Shown: positions 51,470-61,041, counted from the first letter of the stretch. The stretch: 64,000 nucleotides of DNA from Salipaludibacillus keqinensis (GCF_003226325.1 NZ_PDOD01000001.1:620001-684000); one strand, 5' to 3'. Made by a program: numbers and translations. The notes: a model not told the origin generated them from the sequence alone.

Positions 51470-52858
51470 ATGAGCTATCGAGTGGAGAGAGATACATTAG
51501 GTGAAGTAAAGGTCCCATCTGATAAATGGTGGGGAGCGCAAACACAAAGAAGTCTTGAAAACTTTAAAATAGGGAAAGAACAAATGCCTAAAGAAGTAGT
51601 AGAGGCATTCACAGTTCTAAAAGAAGCGACGGCTGCAGCCAATCTCCGCCTGGGAAACCTTGATCAAATTAAGAGTGAAACGATCCAACAAGTATGTCAG
51701 GAATTAAGAGCGGAAGGTACATATGAACACTTTCCTTTAGTCGTATGGCAAACAGGAAGTGGCACGCAGTCAAACATGAATATGAACGAGGTCGTTGCAT
51801 TTCGAGGGAACGAACGTCTTGCAAAGGTAGGCAATGACGAAAGAATCCATCCTAATGATGACGTGAATCGTTCCCAAAGCTCCAACGATACGTTTCCTAC
51901 GGCTATGCATATTGCTGCACTTAAAGAGGTGAAAGAGCGTTTATTGCCAGCTATTCAGCGTCTTAGAAGTACAGTGGAACAGAAGTCAAAATCATTTGAA
52001 AATGTGATTAAAATTGGGCGGACACATTTACAAGATGCCACACCTTTAACTCTAGGACAAGAAATAAGCGGCTGGGCTCATATGCTGAAAAAATCAGAAG
52101 AGATGATTAATCAGTCTTCTGAACAGCTTCGGCACTTAGCCATTGGTGGAACAGCTGTAGGAACTGGAATTAATGCTCATCCATCTTTCGGTGATCTAAC
52201 AGCTGAAGAGATTAGCCGTATTACAGGAGAAACTTTCTATTCCTCTGAGAACAAATTTCATGCTTTAACAAGTCATGATGAAATGATCTATGTCCACGGT
52301 GCTATCAAAGGTTTAGCGGCTGATTTAATGAAGATTGCCAATGACGTTCGCTGGTTAGCCAGTGGCCCGCGCTCAGGTATTGGAGAAATTTCCATTCCAG
52401 CAAATGAACCAGGAAGCTCTATCATGCCAGGGAAAGTGAATCCAACTCAATCGGAAGCGTTGACGATGGCTGTATCTCAAGTATTTGGAAATGATGCTAC
52501 GATTGGTTTCGCAGCCAGTCAGGGTAACTTTGAACTAAATGTGTTTAAACCCGTAATTGTTTACAATTTTCTTCAGTCAGTTAGATTGTTAAGTGATGCC
52601 ATGGATTCATTTAATGATAAGTGTGTAGTAGGAATTGAGGTTAATGAAGAAGTGATTGAGAAGCATGTGAAAAACTCATTAATGCTTGTGACCGCCTTAA
52701 ATCCTCATATTGGTTATGAAAAAGCAGCGACCATTGCGAAAACGGCTTTCCAAAATAATGCTACATTAAAAGAAACGGCTGTGGAGTTAGGTTATTTAAC
52801 AGAAGAGCAATTTGATGAATATATTAATCTAGAAAAAATGGTTCGACCAACTGAATAG
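51470..52858 (+). CDS. fumC: Fumarate hydratase class II
   Basis: The 462-aa protein has the fumarase/aspartase signature [17 protein letters not shown] near residue 318, substrate-site motifs [13 protein letters not shown] near 98 and [20 protein letters not shown] near 130, and [13 protein letters not shown] near 182. This class is iron-free and homotetrameric and converts fumarate to malate in the citric acid cycle. ATG 51470 follows AGGAGG. A dipeptidase gene begins 15 bases after its stop, so the two are probably cotranscribed. Confidence 0.95.
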   Translation: MSYRVERDTLGEVKVPSDKWWGAQTQRSLENFKIGKEQMPKEVVEAFTVLKEATAAANLRLGNLDQIKSETIQQVCQELRAEGTYEHFPLVVWQTGSGTQSNMNMNEVVAFRGNERLAKVGNDERIHPNDDVNRSQSSNDTFPTAMHIAALKEVKERLLPAIQRLRSTVEQKSKSFENVIKIGRTHLQDATPLTLGQEISGWAHMLKKSEEMINQSSEQLRHLAIGGTAVGTGINAHPSFGDLTAEEISRITGETFYSSENKFHALTSHDEMIYVHGAIKGLAADLMKIANDVRWLASGPRSGIGEISIPANEPGSSIMPGKVNPTQSEALTMAVSQVFGNDATIGFAASQGNFELNVFKPVIVYNFLQSVRLLSDAMDSFNDKCVVGIEVNEEVIEKHVKNSLMLVTALNPHIGYEKAATIAKTAFQNNATLKETAVELGYLTEEQFDEYINLEKMVRPTE

Positions 52859-52873
52859 TGGAGGGACACCCGT

Positions 52874-53797
52874 ATGAAAGTTTTTGATTTACATTGTGAC
52901 GCACTATTAAAGCTTCATGATGATCGTAAACGGAGTTTTACGAATCACCCAGCCTTGGATGTGAATCTGGAAAGATTAAAAGAAGGCAATGTTTCATTGC
53001 AAGTGTTTGCTATTTTCGTTGAACCAGAAATTCCCAGCGACGAAAAATTTCAAACCGCTCTAGAGCAAATTGATTTATTTCACAGAGAAGTAGTCGGAAA
53101 ACATGACAAAGTAAAAAAGATCAGTCAGTGGAATGACATTCATCAACTGAAAGAAGATGAAATTGGCGCAATGCTCTCACTTGAAGGGGCCGATGCTTTT
53201 GGCAACGACTTAACAAAGCTACGGACGTTATACCAATTAGGTGTAAAATCTGTCGGTCTGACTTGGAATAATGCGAATTTATGTGCCGACGGATTAGGAG
53301 AACCACGCGCAGGAGGACTCACTGAGCTAGGTTTTGAAGTGGTGGCTTTGAACAATGAACACAAAGTTTGGACCGATGTCTCTCACCTCTCTATTCGTTC
53401 TTTTTGGGATGTGTTAGAGACAGCTAAATATCCGATAGCCAGTCACTCTAATTCAAAGGCAATCTGTTCTCACAGGCGTAATCTGGATGATGAACAGGCT
53501 AAAGCGATTTTTCGGAAAAACGGGCTAATGGGCATGGTTTACAGCCCTCCGTTTGTGAATAACACCGAAGTAGCGACAACGGATGATTTAATTAAGCATA
53601 TTGACCACCTATGTTCAATTGGCGGTGTTGAGCATATTGCTTTAGGCTCAGATTTTGATGGGGTGAGTACGTTTGTGAAAGATCTAGATCACAGTGGCAA
53701 ATATCAAATTTTAATTGAAGAGTTACTGAAACGATTCAAAGAGGAAGAGGTTCGCGGATTTGCTTATAAAAATGTTTTAAATTGTTTGCCGAAGTAA
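52874..53797 (+). CDS. Membrane-dipeptidase-family (M19) peptidase
   Basis: The 307-aa protein starts KVFDLHCDALLKLH, giving the first zinc ligands (H-x-D), followed by LSLEGADAFGN near residue 100, the histidine-containing ASHSNSKAICSHRRNLDD near 195 and IALGSDFDGVS near 257. This is the renal-dipeptidase fold with a binuclear zinc site. It hydrolyses dipeptides in the cytosol and has no signal peptide. It follows fumC closely, probably in the same transcript. Confidence 0.85.
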   Translation: MKVFDLHCDALLKLHDDRKRSFTNHPALDVNLERLKEGNVSLQVFAIFVEPEIPSDEKFQTALEQIDLFHREVVGKHDKVKKISQWNDIHQLKEDEIGAMLSLEGADAFGNDLTKLRTLYQLGVKSVGLTWNNANLCADGLGEPRAGGLTELGFEVVALNNEHKVWTDVSHLSIRSFWDVLETAKYPIASHSNSKAICSHRRNLDDEQAKAIFRKNGLMGMVYSPPFVNNTEVATTDDLIKHIDHLCSIGGVEHIALGSDFDGVSTFVKDLDHSGKYQILIEELLKRFKEEEVRGFAYKNVLNCLPK

Positions 53798-53829
53798 TAA
53801 GGAGCTCGAAAAATCTGCGGGAACGACAG

Positions 53830-53864
53830 AAAAGGAAGAATAGGTCATGCCTATTCTTCCTTTT
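53830..53864. terminator. Bidirectional terminator dipeptidase / zinc-ribbon gene
   Basis: A perfect 15-bp stem AAAAGGAAGAATAGG / CCTATTCTTCCTTTT with a 5-nt loop. The stop codon of the convergent small gene is inside the right arm. Confidence 0.9.
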
Positions 53865-54015
53865 CTAATGGAGCGAAGTATCCGCATTTTAGAAGACATT
53901 TTTTCGCTAGATAAGAGTTGACTGTGTAGGATCCGTCGGTGCTAGTGTTAATTGTCTCCCAAATGTCATCAATTAAAGTGCCTCCGCAGTTTGGACAGTT
54001 ATTCTCGTTCTCCAT
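53851..54015 (-). CDS. Small zinc-ribbon protein (54 aa)
   Basis: A 54-codon ORF opens at ATG 54015, six bases after a perfect AAAGGAGG, and ends in the terminator arm. The product has NNCPNCGGTLIDD at residues 5-17 and KKCLLKCGYFAP at residues 38-49, a C-x2-C and C-x3-C set that could bind one zinc. Its start lies 17 bases inside the end of the upstream DUF1722-like gene, so the two are coupled. The family is unknown. Confidence 0.68.
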   Translation of the reverse strand: MENENNCPNCGGTLIDDIWETINTSTDGSYTVNSYLAKKCLLKCGYFAPLEKEE

Positions 54016-54490
54016 AACATTCCTCCTTTTTAAAATAGAATGAATCCACTGAGAGAGGGGAATCTGGATGATTGATCAGGTTCCATTTGTTTTTTGGCAA
54101 AAATAAGCTCGATTGAAGTAAATAGCGATGTGGATAGGTATCCAATAGAGTGGAAAGAAAAGCGAGAGCGTGTTGAACTTCTTTAGGGAAAACGTTATAC
54201 GTATGATCAGTTAATTGTTGGCATTTGTAAAGGTACTGAAAAAAGTGCTGTTTTTCTTTGTCAGTTGCATCACTTTTGAAATAACCCCAGATATGTTCTA
54301 GTGTATTTATGACATCTTGGTGATGGAAATGTTGCATCTTTAAGTCGTGGATTGTTTCATATATATGACGGAAGTGGGCTGGTGTATGAGCAGATTTCAA
54401 CAAAGATTGAATTTGCTTATAGAAAGAGTATCCTTTCATCATCACTTCGTACTTGTTGATGGCCCATAGCTGTTCTATTTCACGTTTCAT
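53999..54490 (-). CDS. DUF1722/YbgA-like protein
   Basis: I use ATG 54490 after GAGGTGG; the longer GTG 54505 overlaps that site. The 163-aa protein shows the DUF1722 pattern: LWAINKYEVMMKGYSFYKQI near the start, INTLEHIWGYFKSDATDKEK near residue 80 and HRYLLQSSLFLPKN near 127. YbgA-type domains are often fused to DUF523 or found near photolyase-like genes; here it stands alone with a zinc-ribbon gene. The biochemical function is not established. Confidence 0.65.
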   Translation of the reverse strand: MKREIEQLWAINKYEVMMKGYSFYKQIQSLLKSAHTPAHFRHIYETIHDLKMQHFHHQDVINTLEHIWGYFKSDATDKEKQHFFQYLYKCQQLTDHTYNVFPKEVQHALAFLSTLLDTYPHRYLLQSSLFLPKNKWNLINHPDSPLSVDSFYFKKEECYGERE

Positions 54491-54613
54491 TATTAGAATA
54501 TCCACCTCACAGTCACTTTATATGTTCATTATAAATGGATTTGGAGAATTTTCCAACAATTTTGACTTCTAAAGAGCAAGTGTCTGTGGCGTTATGAGAT
54601 ACCTTATAAAAAA

Positions 54614-54648
54614 ACTCCCCATTTCGGAATGAACCGGTAACGAGGAGT
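54614..54648 (-). terminator. Terminator after the queuosine transporter gene
   Basis: On the minus strand ACTCC and GGAGT flank an inner CCGG/CCG hairpin, followed by a long T-run (TTTTTTTAT). The stem has internal mismatches, but the tail is strong. Confidence 0.7.
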
Positions 54649-54659
54649 CTGAAAAAAGG

Positions 54660-55340
54660 TTAATCAGTATTTGGTTTAATCATCCTTGCGATATAAATGA
54701 ATGGAGTATCAAGCGCTGCTACGATAAATTTAATGACATAGGTGGTCATTAATATTTGCAGCCACACATCGAATTCATACCACCCGTAAAAGGCGATGCT
54801 ACAAAAAATGACTGTATCTACGAATTGACTGATGGCTGTACTAAAGCTGTTTCTCATCCACAGTTGAGAAGGTTTGTGGAACACTTTTTTGAAGAAAGCG
54901 TAGATTTGCACATCAAGCAATTGGCTAATTAAATAGGCTAGCAAGCTTCCGATGACGACTTGTGGTAAAAGTTCAAATATAAAGGACAGGTGTTCGTGAG
55001 CCATATCGTCTTGATGAGGCTGAAAAGCAAGGACAAATTGCATAATGATGGTCGTAGCCAGTAATGAACAAAACCCAAACCAAACAGCTTTTCGTGCTTC
55101 TTTTTTACCGTGTTTCTCGTTTAGAATATCAGTGGCAAGGAAGACCGTCCCATACATAATGTTTCCAAGTGTAGCAACAAGGCCAAATATTTCTACAAGC
55201 TTGATAACTTGTAAGTTGGCCACAACAGTTGAGAAACCAATCCAAACAAACAATCCTGTTTTCCCGAATAATCGGTAAAACAAGAGAAGCATACTAAAAT
55301 TGACCACCAAAAAGATGATCCAAATGATTTCATTGGGCAT
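54660..55340 (-). CDS. Queuosine precursor transporter (VUT/YhhQ family)
   Basis: The 226-aa protein has six membrane helices and the VUT-family motifs: ATLGNIMYGTVFLATDILNE near residue 56, KKEARKAVWFGF near 79, and LWMRNSFSTAISQFVDTVIF near 159. YhhQ-type proteins import preQ0 or preQ1 for synthesis of the tRNA base queuosine. A preQ1-I riboswitch that contains the gene's own ribosome site lies directly upstream, which makes the function firm. The gene is monocistronic. Confidence 0.92.
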   Translation of the reverse strand: MPNEIIWIIFLVVNFSMLLLFYRLFGKTGLFVWIGFSTVVANLQVIKLVEIFGLVATLGNIMYGTVFLATDILNEKHGKKEARKAVWFGFCSLLATTIIMQFVLAFQPHQDDMAHEHLSFIFELLPQVVIGSLLAYLISQLLDVQIYAFFKKVFHKPSQLWMRNSFSTAISQFVDTVIFCSIAFYGWYEFDVWLQILMTTYVIKFIVAALDTPFIYIARMIKPNTD

Positions 55341-55348
55341 AACAATCT

Positions 55349-55386
55349 CTCCTTAGTTTTGTTAACGCAGGAATTTACGAACTGCA
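55349..55386 (-). promoter_or_regulatory. preQ1-I riboswitch
   Basis: The minus-strand leader reads GCAGTTCGTAAATTCCTGC, then GTTAACAAAACTAAGGAG. GCAG/CTGC form stem P1, the loop carries the UUC segment, and the A-rich tail UUAACAAAAC is the same as in the Thermoanaerobacter preQ1 aptamer. The tail runs into the ribosome site AAGGAG, 8 bases before the start, so ligand binding would block translation. Confidence 0.85.
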
Positions 55387-55598
55387 TAAATACATACTGA
55401 CATATCATACACGAAAAGACGGGTACTGAAAAGACTAGTGTTTAAACATTTTTGGCTAAGCATTTGGCAAGGAAACCAACATTTCCCGTGTTATAATAAT
55501 TGAAACTCCTGTCTAAAAGTAAACATCTTTAAGATGAATGAGTTTAAAAGATGAAAAGGTGTCATGAATTTGATATTTCAGTAAGGAGGTATCGCTAA

Positions 55599-56132
55599 AT
55601 GGAACAACAAGGACTGAAAAAGGCAACATTCGCGGGAGGGTGCTTCTGGTGTATGGTGAAGCCATTTAATGAACAGCCAGGTATACACGGCGTGGTTTCA
55701 GGTTACACGGGCGGCCATACGGCGAATCCAACATATAGAGAAGTGTGTACAGAAACCACGGGTCATTTAGAAGCTGTGCAAATTACTTACGATCCGGAAG
55801 TGTTTCCTTACGAAAGACTGCTGCAACTTTTCTGGCAACAAATAGACCCGACAGATCCGGGAGGTCAGTTTCATGACCGTGGAGAGTCTTATACAACAGC
55901 CATTTTTTACCACGATGATAATCAAAAGCAGCTGGCGGAAGACTCTAAAAAAGAACTAGCGGAAAGTGGCAAATTTCAGGCGCCAATCGTTACGAAGCTT
56001 CTAGAAGCTTCTACATTTTTTCCTGCGGAAGAGTACCATCAAGACTATCATAAGAAAAATCCTTTTCACTATAAGATGTATAATAAAGGAAGCGGAAGAG
56101 CAGATTTTATTAAGAAAAAGTGGGGTGTTTAA
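55599..56132 (+). CDS. msrA: Peptide-methionine (S)-S-oxide reductase
   Basis: The 177-aa protein has the MsrA signature [17 protein letters not shown] near residue 9, with the catalytic cysteine, then [19 protein letters not shown] and [16 protein letters not shown] near 87. It repairs the S-epimer of oxidised methionine with thioredoxin as reductant. The C-terminal resolving cysteines of some MsrA proteins are absent. Its stop overlaps the msrB start (TAATG). Start ATG 55599 follows AAGGAGG. Confidence 0.95.
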   Translation: MEQQGLKKATFAGGCFWCMVKPFNEQPGIHGVVSGYTGGHTANPTYREVCTETTGHLEAVQITYDPEVFPYERLLQLFWQQIDPTDPGGQFHDRGESYTTAIFYHDDNQKQLAEDSKKELAESGKFQAPIVTKLLEASTFFPAEEYHQDYHKKNPFHYKMYNKGSGRADFIKKKWGV

Positions 56133-56560
56133 TGATGAACAAAGACGAATTAAAAAAGAAATTAACACCGATTCAGTTCAAAGTAACTCAAGAAGACGGT
56201 ACGGAACCACCTTTTAAAAATCCTCTTTGGGATTTTTTCGAAGACGGACTCTATGTAGATGTGGTTTCAGGAGAACCTTTATTTACATCGAACGATAAGT
56301 TTGAATCCAGCTGTGGCTGGCCAAGTTTTACAAAACCGGTGAAAGAAGAGGCTGTAGTTGAGAAGAAAGACACAACGCATTTCATGATCAGAACAGAAGT
56401 GCGAAGTGCTCAAGGTAATAGTCACTTAGGTCATGTGTTTACAGACGGACCTAAGCCTACAGGACTTCGGTATTGTATTAATTCTGCGTCGTTAAAATTC
56501 ATTCCCAAAGAGGATCTAGAAAAAGAAGGATACAGCGAATATAAAGAATTGTTTGATTAA
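56132..56560 (+). CDS. msrB: Peptide-methionine (R)-S-oxide reductase
   Basis: ATG 56132 overlaps the msrA stop; ATG 56135 is also possible. The ~142-aa protein has [14 protein letters not shown] near residue 58, [20 protein letters not shown] near 87 and the catalytic Cys in [13 protein letters not shown] near 115. The zinc-binding CxxC pairs of some MsrB proteins are missing, as in other Bacillus MsrB. It reduces the R-epimer of methionine sulfoxide. The msrA-msrB operon ends at a strong hairpin. Confidence 0.95.
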   Translation: MMNKDELKKKLTPIQFKVTQEDGTEPPFKNPLWDFFEDGLYVDVVSGEPLFTSNDKFESSCGWPSFTKPVKEEAVVEKKDTTHFMIRTEVRSAQGNSHLGHVFTDGPKPTGLRYCINSASLKFIPKEDLEKEGYSEYKELFD

Positions 56561-56565
56561 AAAAT

Positions 56566-56603
56566 AGGCTCCTATGTGAGGTGGTTCTCTCACTTAGGAG
56601 CCT
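56566..56603. terminator. Terminator after msrB
   Basis: A 15-bp stem AGGCTCCTATGTGAG / CTCACTTAGGAGCCT with one mismatch, followed by CTTTCCTT on the plus strand and a T-run on the minus strand. Confidence 0.85.
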
Positions 56604-56640
56604 CTTTCCTTATAAGGAAGGTGCTATTTTGAGACTCAAA

Positions 56641-58326
56641 TTAATATCGAATCCGGTTTAAGGCAGCCGCTACTTCAAATTTTCGAGGCAAGGCAAAGTC
56701 CCCTGGGTGTTGTCCGCGGAAAGGTGAAAGAAGATCCAGTCCGTCTCTATCTATCTGAGCATAAAGTTTATCAATAGCCTCTTTCATCTCTTGAGGACCA
56801 TGCTTATCTTTGGCGATATGTTTGATCATAAGGGCAATAGCTTGTGTTTGGCTTGTATCGACTAACTGTTCAACATTTGCTAAAGAAAGATTGCTTTTAC
56901 CAATACGAATGTTATGCAACCCTTTTGCGTCTACTTTTTCTTTTCGGTCAAACAATCGATAAATATCTTTTCGATGTACTGACCTTGATTGGTCTAAATC
57001 AATTGCAAGATTTGCTTCAATGGAACGGGTCGTTTTCATTTCTGAAGCCAATGCTTTTGCTTCTTCTGTCTTATCTAACGGAACGTATTCATCCATCATT
57101 ATGATGTGGTCGGCTACATCGAAATAATCCCCAGAACCTCCTAAAACAAGAATGGTTGAAACGCCTTTTTTGTCATATAGATCACGAACGCGATCGATAA
57201 AAGGGGTGATCGGTTCCTTGTTTTTTTTAACAAGCTTCTGCATACGCCCGTCACGAATCATAAAATTCGTAGCACTTGTATCTTCATCAATTAGCATAAG
57301 GTTCGATTGCATTTCAAGTGCTTCAATGATATTTGCCGCTTGAGATGTACTTCCGCTGGCATCTTGGGAAGAAAAATCAGTTGTTTTTTTACCGAAGGGT
57401 AAATCATTGATAAAAGGTGAAATATTAACGTGACTGACGCTACGTCCATCTTCCGATCGGATTTTCATAGCTGAATCATCAGTGATGACAAGCTCCCTGC
57501 CATCACCTTTTTGATGGTTATAAACTCCCCGTTCAATGGCTTGCAAGAGGGTACTCTTTCCATGATAACCTCCGCCAATAATCAAATGAATCCCCTTTTT
57601 AACACCCATTCCTTTAACAATTTTTCCAGAAGGGAGAGTGATGGAAATCTCATATCTCACTGGAGTTTGGAATGGAACTACATTCGTATCTTTTAGAGGC
57701 TTGTTACTCACGCCACTTTCTCGAGGAAGGATCGCTCCGTTAGCAACAAATGCTACGAGGTCGTTTTCTTTGATGTAATTCCGTATTTTTTGCTGATCAT
57801 CAGCTAGAAGCAAAGCTTCCTTTAATTGCGTGCGATCATATTGGGTGACGGTTTTTTTTACGATTTCCGGAAGGACTTGCGTCAGCAATGTATTCGCTTG
57901 ATGACCTGAAATCCGTCTACCTTGAGCAGGGAGCCCAACTGAAAGACGAAATTCCATGCCTTTATGGTCCGTTTTTACAGCGGTCCGATCCAATACCTCC
58001 TGCCCTGGGCTGTCAATAAACACCATTCCGCTTTTTCCTGTGCCTTTGACGGGATTTTTCGTTTTGAAAATATGTTTTTGACACTCTTTTGCAAAGAAAT
58101 GTTTGAATGCAATAGAACGAACGTTTGACTTGAATTGACTTGGTTCTGTGTCAAGGTTTTTCCAAGGGATAAATACGCGGAGCCTTGATGGGGCTGCAAA
58201 AGGGTCCCCTTGAACGTAATCCATAAAGAGTGTAAACGTATCTCCTTCGTACGTACCTTGAATAGATTTCAACGCTCTGTAAGATTTACCATCTAATTGT
58301 TTTAATGTTTCTTGTAATTTTTTCAT
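56641..58326 (-). CDS. ABC-class ATPase domain protein
   Basis: The 561-aa protein has a P-loop variant in LIIGGGYHGKSTLLQAIERG near residue 248, an ABC-like LMLIDEDTSATNFMIRD (Walker B with catalytic residues) near 342 and TILVLGGSGDYFDVADHIIM near 391. The N-terminal ~230 residues hold the family domain (FIPWKNLDTEPSQFKSN, LPAQGRRISGHQANTLL). This matches the predicted ABC-class ATPase family (COG3044-like) without membrane segments. The role is unknown; an RNA- or phage-related role has no support here. The gene is monocistronic. Confidence 0.82.
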   Translation of the reverse strand: MKKLQETLKQLDGKSYRALKSIQGTYEGDTFTLFMDYVQGDPFAAPSRLRVFIPWKNLDTEPSQFKSNVRSIAFKHFFAKECQKHIFKTKNPVKGTGKSGMVFIDSPGQEVLDRTAVKTDHKGMEFRLSVGLPAQGRRISGHQANTLLTQVLPEIVKKTVTQYDRTQLKEALLLADDQQKIRNYIKENDLVAFVANGAILPRESGVSNKPLKDTNVVPFQTPVRYEISITLPSGKIVKGMGVKKGIHLIIGGGYHGKSTLLQAIERGVYNHQKGDGRELVITDDSAMKIRSEDGRSVSHVNISPFINDLPFGKKTTDFSSQDASGSTSQAANIIEALEMQSNLMLIDEDTSATNFMIRDGRMQKLVKKNKEPITPFIDRVRDLYDKKGVSTILVLGGSGDYFDVADHIIMMDEYVPLDKTEEAKALASEMKTTRSIEANLAIDLDQSRSVHRKDIYRLFDRKEKVDAKGLHNIRIGKSNLSLANVEQLVDTSQTQAIALMIKHIAKDKHGPQEMKEAIDKLYAQIDRDGLDLLSPFRGQHPGDFALPRKFEVAAALNRIRY

Positions 58327-58491
58327 GTTATTCTCCTCATTTCTTGTTCGCAGCCCTTCACTTTTTGACCGAGCTATTTATCCGTTTACCTGAACGTTTA
58401 TGAATTAAACTTCTTCAAGTGGATTCATACATAATGTCTCATAAAAATGGACAGGATAACCATGTCAAATACAACGATAGGAGTGAAACAA

Positions 58492-59163
58492 TTGAAAAGA
58501 CAACTAGTATTATTGCTAAGTTTAGCTGCATTTGTGGTTATGGCAATTGCGTTCCCTTTTAGTGTAGGGGCTGCGGAAGGAGCACAAGTCCGTGTATTAC
58601 ATGCATCTCCTGATGCACCGGCAGTGGATGTGTATGTAAATCAAGATAAAATCATGAGTGGGGTAAAATTCAAAGATTTAGGTGAGTACATGACCTTGGA
58701 TGAAGGAAGTTATGACATTAAAATCTTTGCAGAAGGCAGCAAACCTAAAAAAGATGATCCAGTTATTGAAGAAAATGTTACAGTGATGGGAGGCAAAGCC
58801 TACACTCTTGCTGCAACAGGAAAGCTTGCAGACTTAGCTTTAACTGCATTTGAAGACGACCTTACTACGTTGGATAACGAAGCTAAACTAAGAGTGATTC
58901 ACCTTTCTCCTGATGCACCAAAAGTAGATGTCTTCTCTTTAGATACTCCCGTCTTCACAAGCGTAGGGTTCCAGATGCAAACCGATTATCAAGACTTGCC
59001 AGAGGGGAACTATTCGTTGGATATTCGACCTGAAGGGCAAGAGAAAGCCATCTTCAATGTTCCTAATGTGGAATTGAAAAAAGGTGAAAATTATACAGTG
59101 TTTGCCGTAGGGTTACTAAAAGGTGATCCGGCTTTTGATCTAATTTTGGCACAAGATAAATAA
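58492..59163 (+). CDS. Secreted DUF4397 protein with two domains
   Basis: I favour TTG 58492, eight bases after ATAGGAG; ATG 58462 and GTG 58483 are alternatives. The ~223-aa product has a signal peptide (MKRQLVLLLSLAAFVVMAIA, cleavage probably after VGAA) and two DUF4397 domains, each opening with a similar line: QVRVLHASPDAPAVDVYVN near residue 35 and KLRVIHLSPDAPKVDVFSL near 130. The domain is a beta sandwich found in surface proteins. No sortase or lipid anchor is seen, so it should be released or wall-associated. Function unknown. Confidence 0.8.
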   Translation: MKRQLVLLLSLAAFVVMAIAFPFSVGAAEGAQVRVLHASPDAPAVDVYVNQDKIMSGVKFKDLGEYMTLDEGSYDIKIFAEGSKPKKDDPVIEENVTVMGGKAYTLAATGKLADLALTAFEDDLTTLDNEAKLRVIHLSPDAPKVDVFSLDTPVFTSVGFQMQTDYQDLPEGNYSLDIRPEGQEKAIFNVPNVELKKGENYTVFAVGLLKGDPAFDLILAQDK

Positions 59164-59176
59164 ATTTAAATAGAAT

Positions 59177-59212
59177 GAACCGGTTGATGTGTGATTATCA
59201 GCCGGTTCTTTT
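59177..59212 (+). terminator. Terminator after the DUF4397 gene
   Basis: GAACCGG / CCGGTTC with an 18-nt loop, followed by TTTTAG. The stem is short but GC-rich. Confidence 0.7.
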
Positions 59213-59248
59213 AGTGAACGGGGATACTTCTAAGTACTGAAGACTTTA

Positions 59249-59479
59249 TTAATTATCTTCTTCATAATGCTCCAATTTCATGAGTAGGAGCTGATACTCG
59301 TTGTAATCAAGAAACTGGTCCTCAGACCAATGATCTAAAATCCATTGTTTTAACGCAGCGAAATTGTCAAACACTTCCCCTGACGTATCTTCTTTGCGGA
59401 TTGTATAAACTCCGTTTTCTTCATCAATAGTGACTTCACAAGGTATGGCGCTATTCTTAGCCGTAAGTTGAATGTCCAT
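59249..59479 (-). CDS. Small conserved hypothetical protein (76 aa)
   Basis: ATG 59479 follows AGGAGGTTTAAG at good spacing. The acidic 76-aa product has a beta-rich first half (CEVTIDEENGVYTIRKEDTS) and a helical second half (FAALKQWILDHWSEDQFLDY). It has no membrane segment or metal motif. Ribosome site and composition support expression. The family is not recognised. Confidence 0.62.
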   Translation of the reverse strand: MDIQLTAKNSAIPCEVTIDEENGVYTIRKEDTSGEVFDNFAALKQWILDHWSEDQFLDYNEYQLLLMKLEHYEEDN

Positions 59480-59828
59480 CTTTTCTTAAACCTCCTATGT
59501 AATCTAAGTTCTTTATAAACGTAATCTTCCAATTATCTTGAAGAGTTATTCCCTTTATTATTCAAGCAGGATACCGATGACAAACTTATATTCGGAATCT
59601 TTAAAAGTCTTCTTTTATGTAATGAAAGAAAGATGTTACAATTTTTTCATAGACAGGCATGAAAAATTAGTACCACCGTTTATTAAAATACGAATATAAT
59701 AAATGTATATCAACGAATACCATGGACGATGAGACGTAGTAACAGACCTAGCACGAAGAAATTTGCGATAGTAGTAAACGATTTTCGTTTGAAATGAAGT
59801 TATTCGCTGCCGGGAGGTCAAGGACATC
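59480..59828. other. Intergenic stretch without a recognised gene
   Basis: The 349 bases between the 76-aa gene and the esterase gene are AT-rich and contain no credible ORF. One AT-rich hairpin (AATTTTTTCAT / ATGAAAAATT, 59640-59668) could be a terminator-like or leader structure. Promoters for the two divergent genes must lie here, but I cannot fix them. Confidence 0.4.
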
Positions 59829-61010
59829 ATGAGATGGGCTAAACCGTTTTTTAAACATGTGTTTCTCATAAGCTCTTTAGGAATTGCTGCCTTGTTAATT
59901 ATCATCTCAGTCTCAGTTTATTTATGGCAATCAACGGATGAAGGTCGATTGCCCGCTAAAACGGCAGTCGTGTTACATGCAATTAATAATAATTTAGTCA
60001 ATCTTGACATAAATATTCGGCCGCCGCGAATTGTCACAGGGGGAAGTGGAGGCGGACCGAGTCTCCTTAGAGAGGATTTGTTTATTCCAGTTCAAGGGGA
60101 TGTGCAAATTCCGATGCGAATGTATCGACCTCAAGGGGAAGGTCCTTTTCCTATTATTATGTATTATCACGGCGGAGCCTTTTTAGAAGGATATGGTAGC
60201 ATTGATACCCATGACAATATTATTCGCTCTTTAGCATCGAGGACAAACAGTATCGTCCTTGCCCCAAGTTATCGGGTGGCACCTGAGTATATATTTCCAG
60301 CTGCAATTGAAGATAGTTACTCTGCGTTGGATTGGGCCGTCAAGCATGCAGAATCGTTTCACGGAGATGTGGAACGAATCAGTGTTGTAGGAGATAGCGC
60401 AGGAGGCAATATTGCTACAGTTACAGCGATGATGGCTAGAGATCGAAACGGCCCAGAGATTACGTCACAAGTTCTTCTCTATCCACTAACGACATTTCAA
60501 GATGTTCCACTAGAGTCCAGAGAAATATACGATAGCGGTTATTACTTGTTATCAAGACAAGTGATGTATCGCGCAAGAGATTTATACACTCCTGATGAAT
60601 TAATGTGGTCAAATCCTTATTCTTCCCCTTTACAAGCAGAAGATTTGAGCGATTTACCACCAACTCTAATTATTACAGCCGAATTTGACCCACTTAGGGA
60701 TGAAGGGGAGGCATATGCTGAAAGATTAGCTGAATTCGGTGTTCCTGTCAGAGCTACGCGATATAGAGGAGTGATGCATGGATTTGTCTCTTTCTATGAA
60801 GTGATGCAAAGTGGCCGTTATGGTCTTCAGGAAACATCAAGTTTCTTAAGGCAAGCAAATCAAGGAACACTTCAAATTGCTGACCAGTACGAAATACAAG
60901 TTCGGCAGCCACCTCAAGGATTAGATCGAGTAAGGGATCAAACAGAAGCATTTGCCATAGCCGCATATTTAATTGGACGGTCTGGGGCTGATCTATTAAA
61001 TGACAACTAG
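59829..61010 (+). CDS. Membrane-anchored alpha/beta hydrolase (hormone-sensitive-lipase type)
   Basis: The 393-aa protein has an N-terminal membrane helix (residues ~10-34) followed by an outer domain. The HSL-type oxyanion motif is MYYHGGAFLEGYGS near residue 112, the nucleophile elbow VVGDSAGGNIATV near 187, the acid in AEFDPLRDEGEAY near 282 and the histidine in GVMHGFVSFYE near 312. It is thus an intact Ser-Asp-His esterase acting outside the cell membrane. A tail of ~70 residues follows the hydrolase fold. ATG 59829 follows GGGAGG. A small membrane gene follows. Confidence 0.83.
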   Translation: MRWAKPFFKHVFLISSLGIAALLIIISVSVYLWQSTDEGRLPAKTAVVLHAINNNLVNLDINIRPPRIVTGGSGGGPSLLREDLFIPVQGDVQIPMRMYRPQGEGPFPIIMYYHGGAFLEGYGSIDTHDNIIRSLASRTNSIVLAPSYRVAPEYIFPAAIEDSYSALDWAVKHAESFHGDVERISVVGDSAGGNIATVTAMMARDRNGPEITSQVLLYPLTTFQDVPLESREIYDSGYYLLSRQVMYRARDLYTPDELMWSNPYSSPLQAEDLSDLPPTLIITAEFDPLRDEGEAYAERLAEFGVPVRATRYRGVMHGFVSFYEVMQSGRYGLQETSSFLRQANQGTLQIADQYEIQVRQPPQGLDRVRDQTEAFAIAAYLIGRSGADLLNDN

Positions 61011-61041
61011 ACGCAGGTGTTAAGTGAGAAGGAGCGAAACC

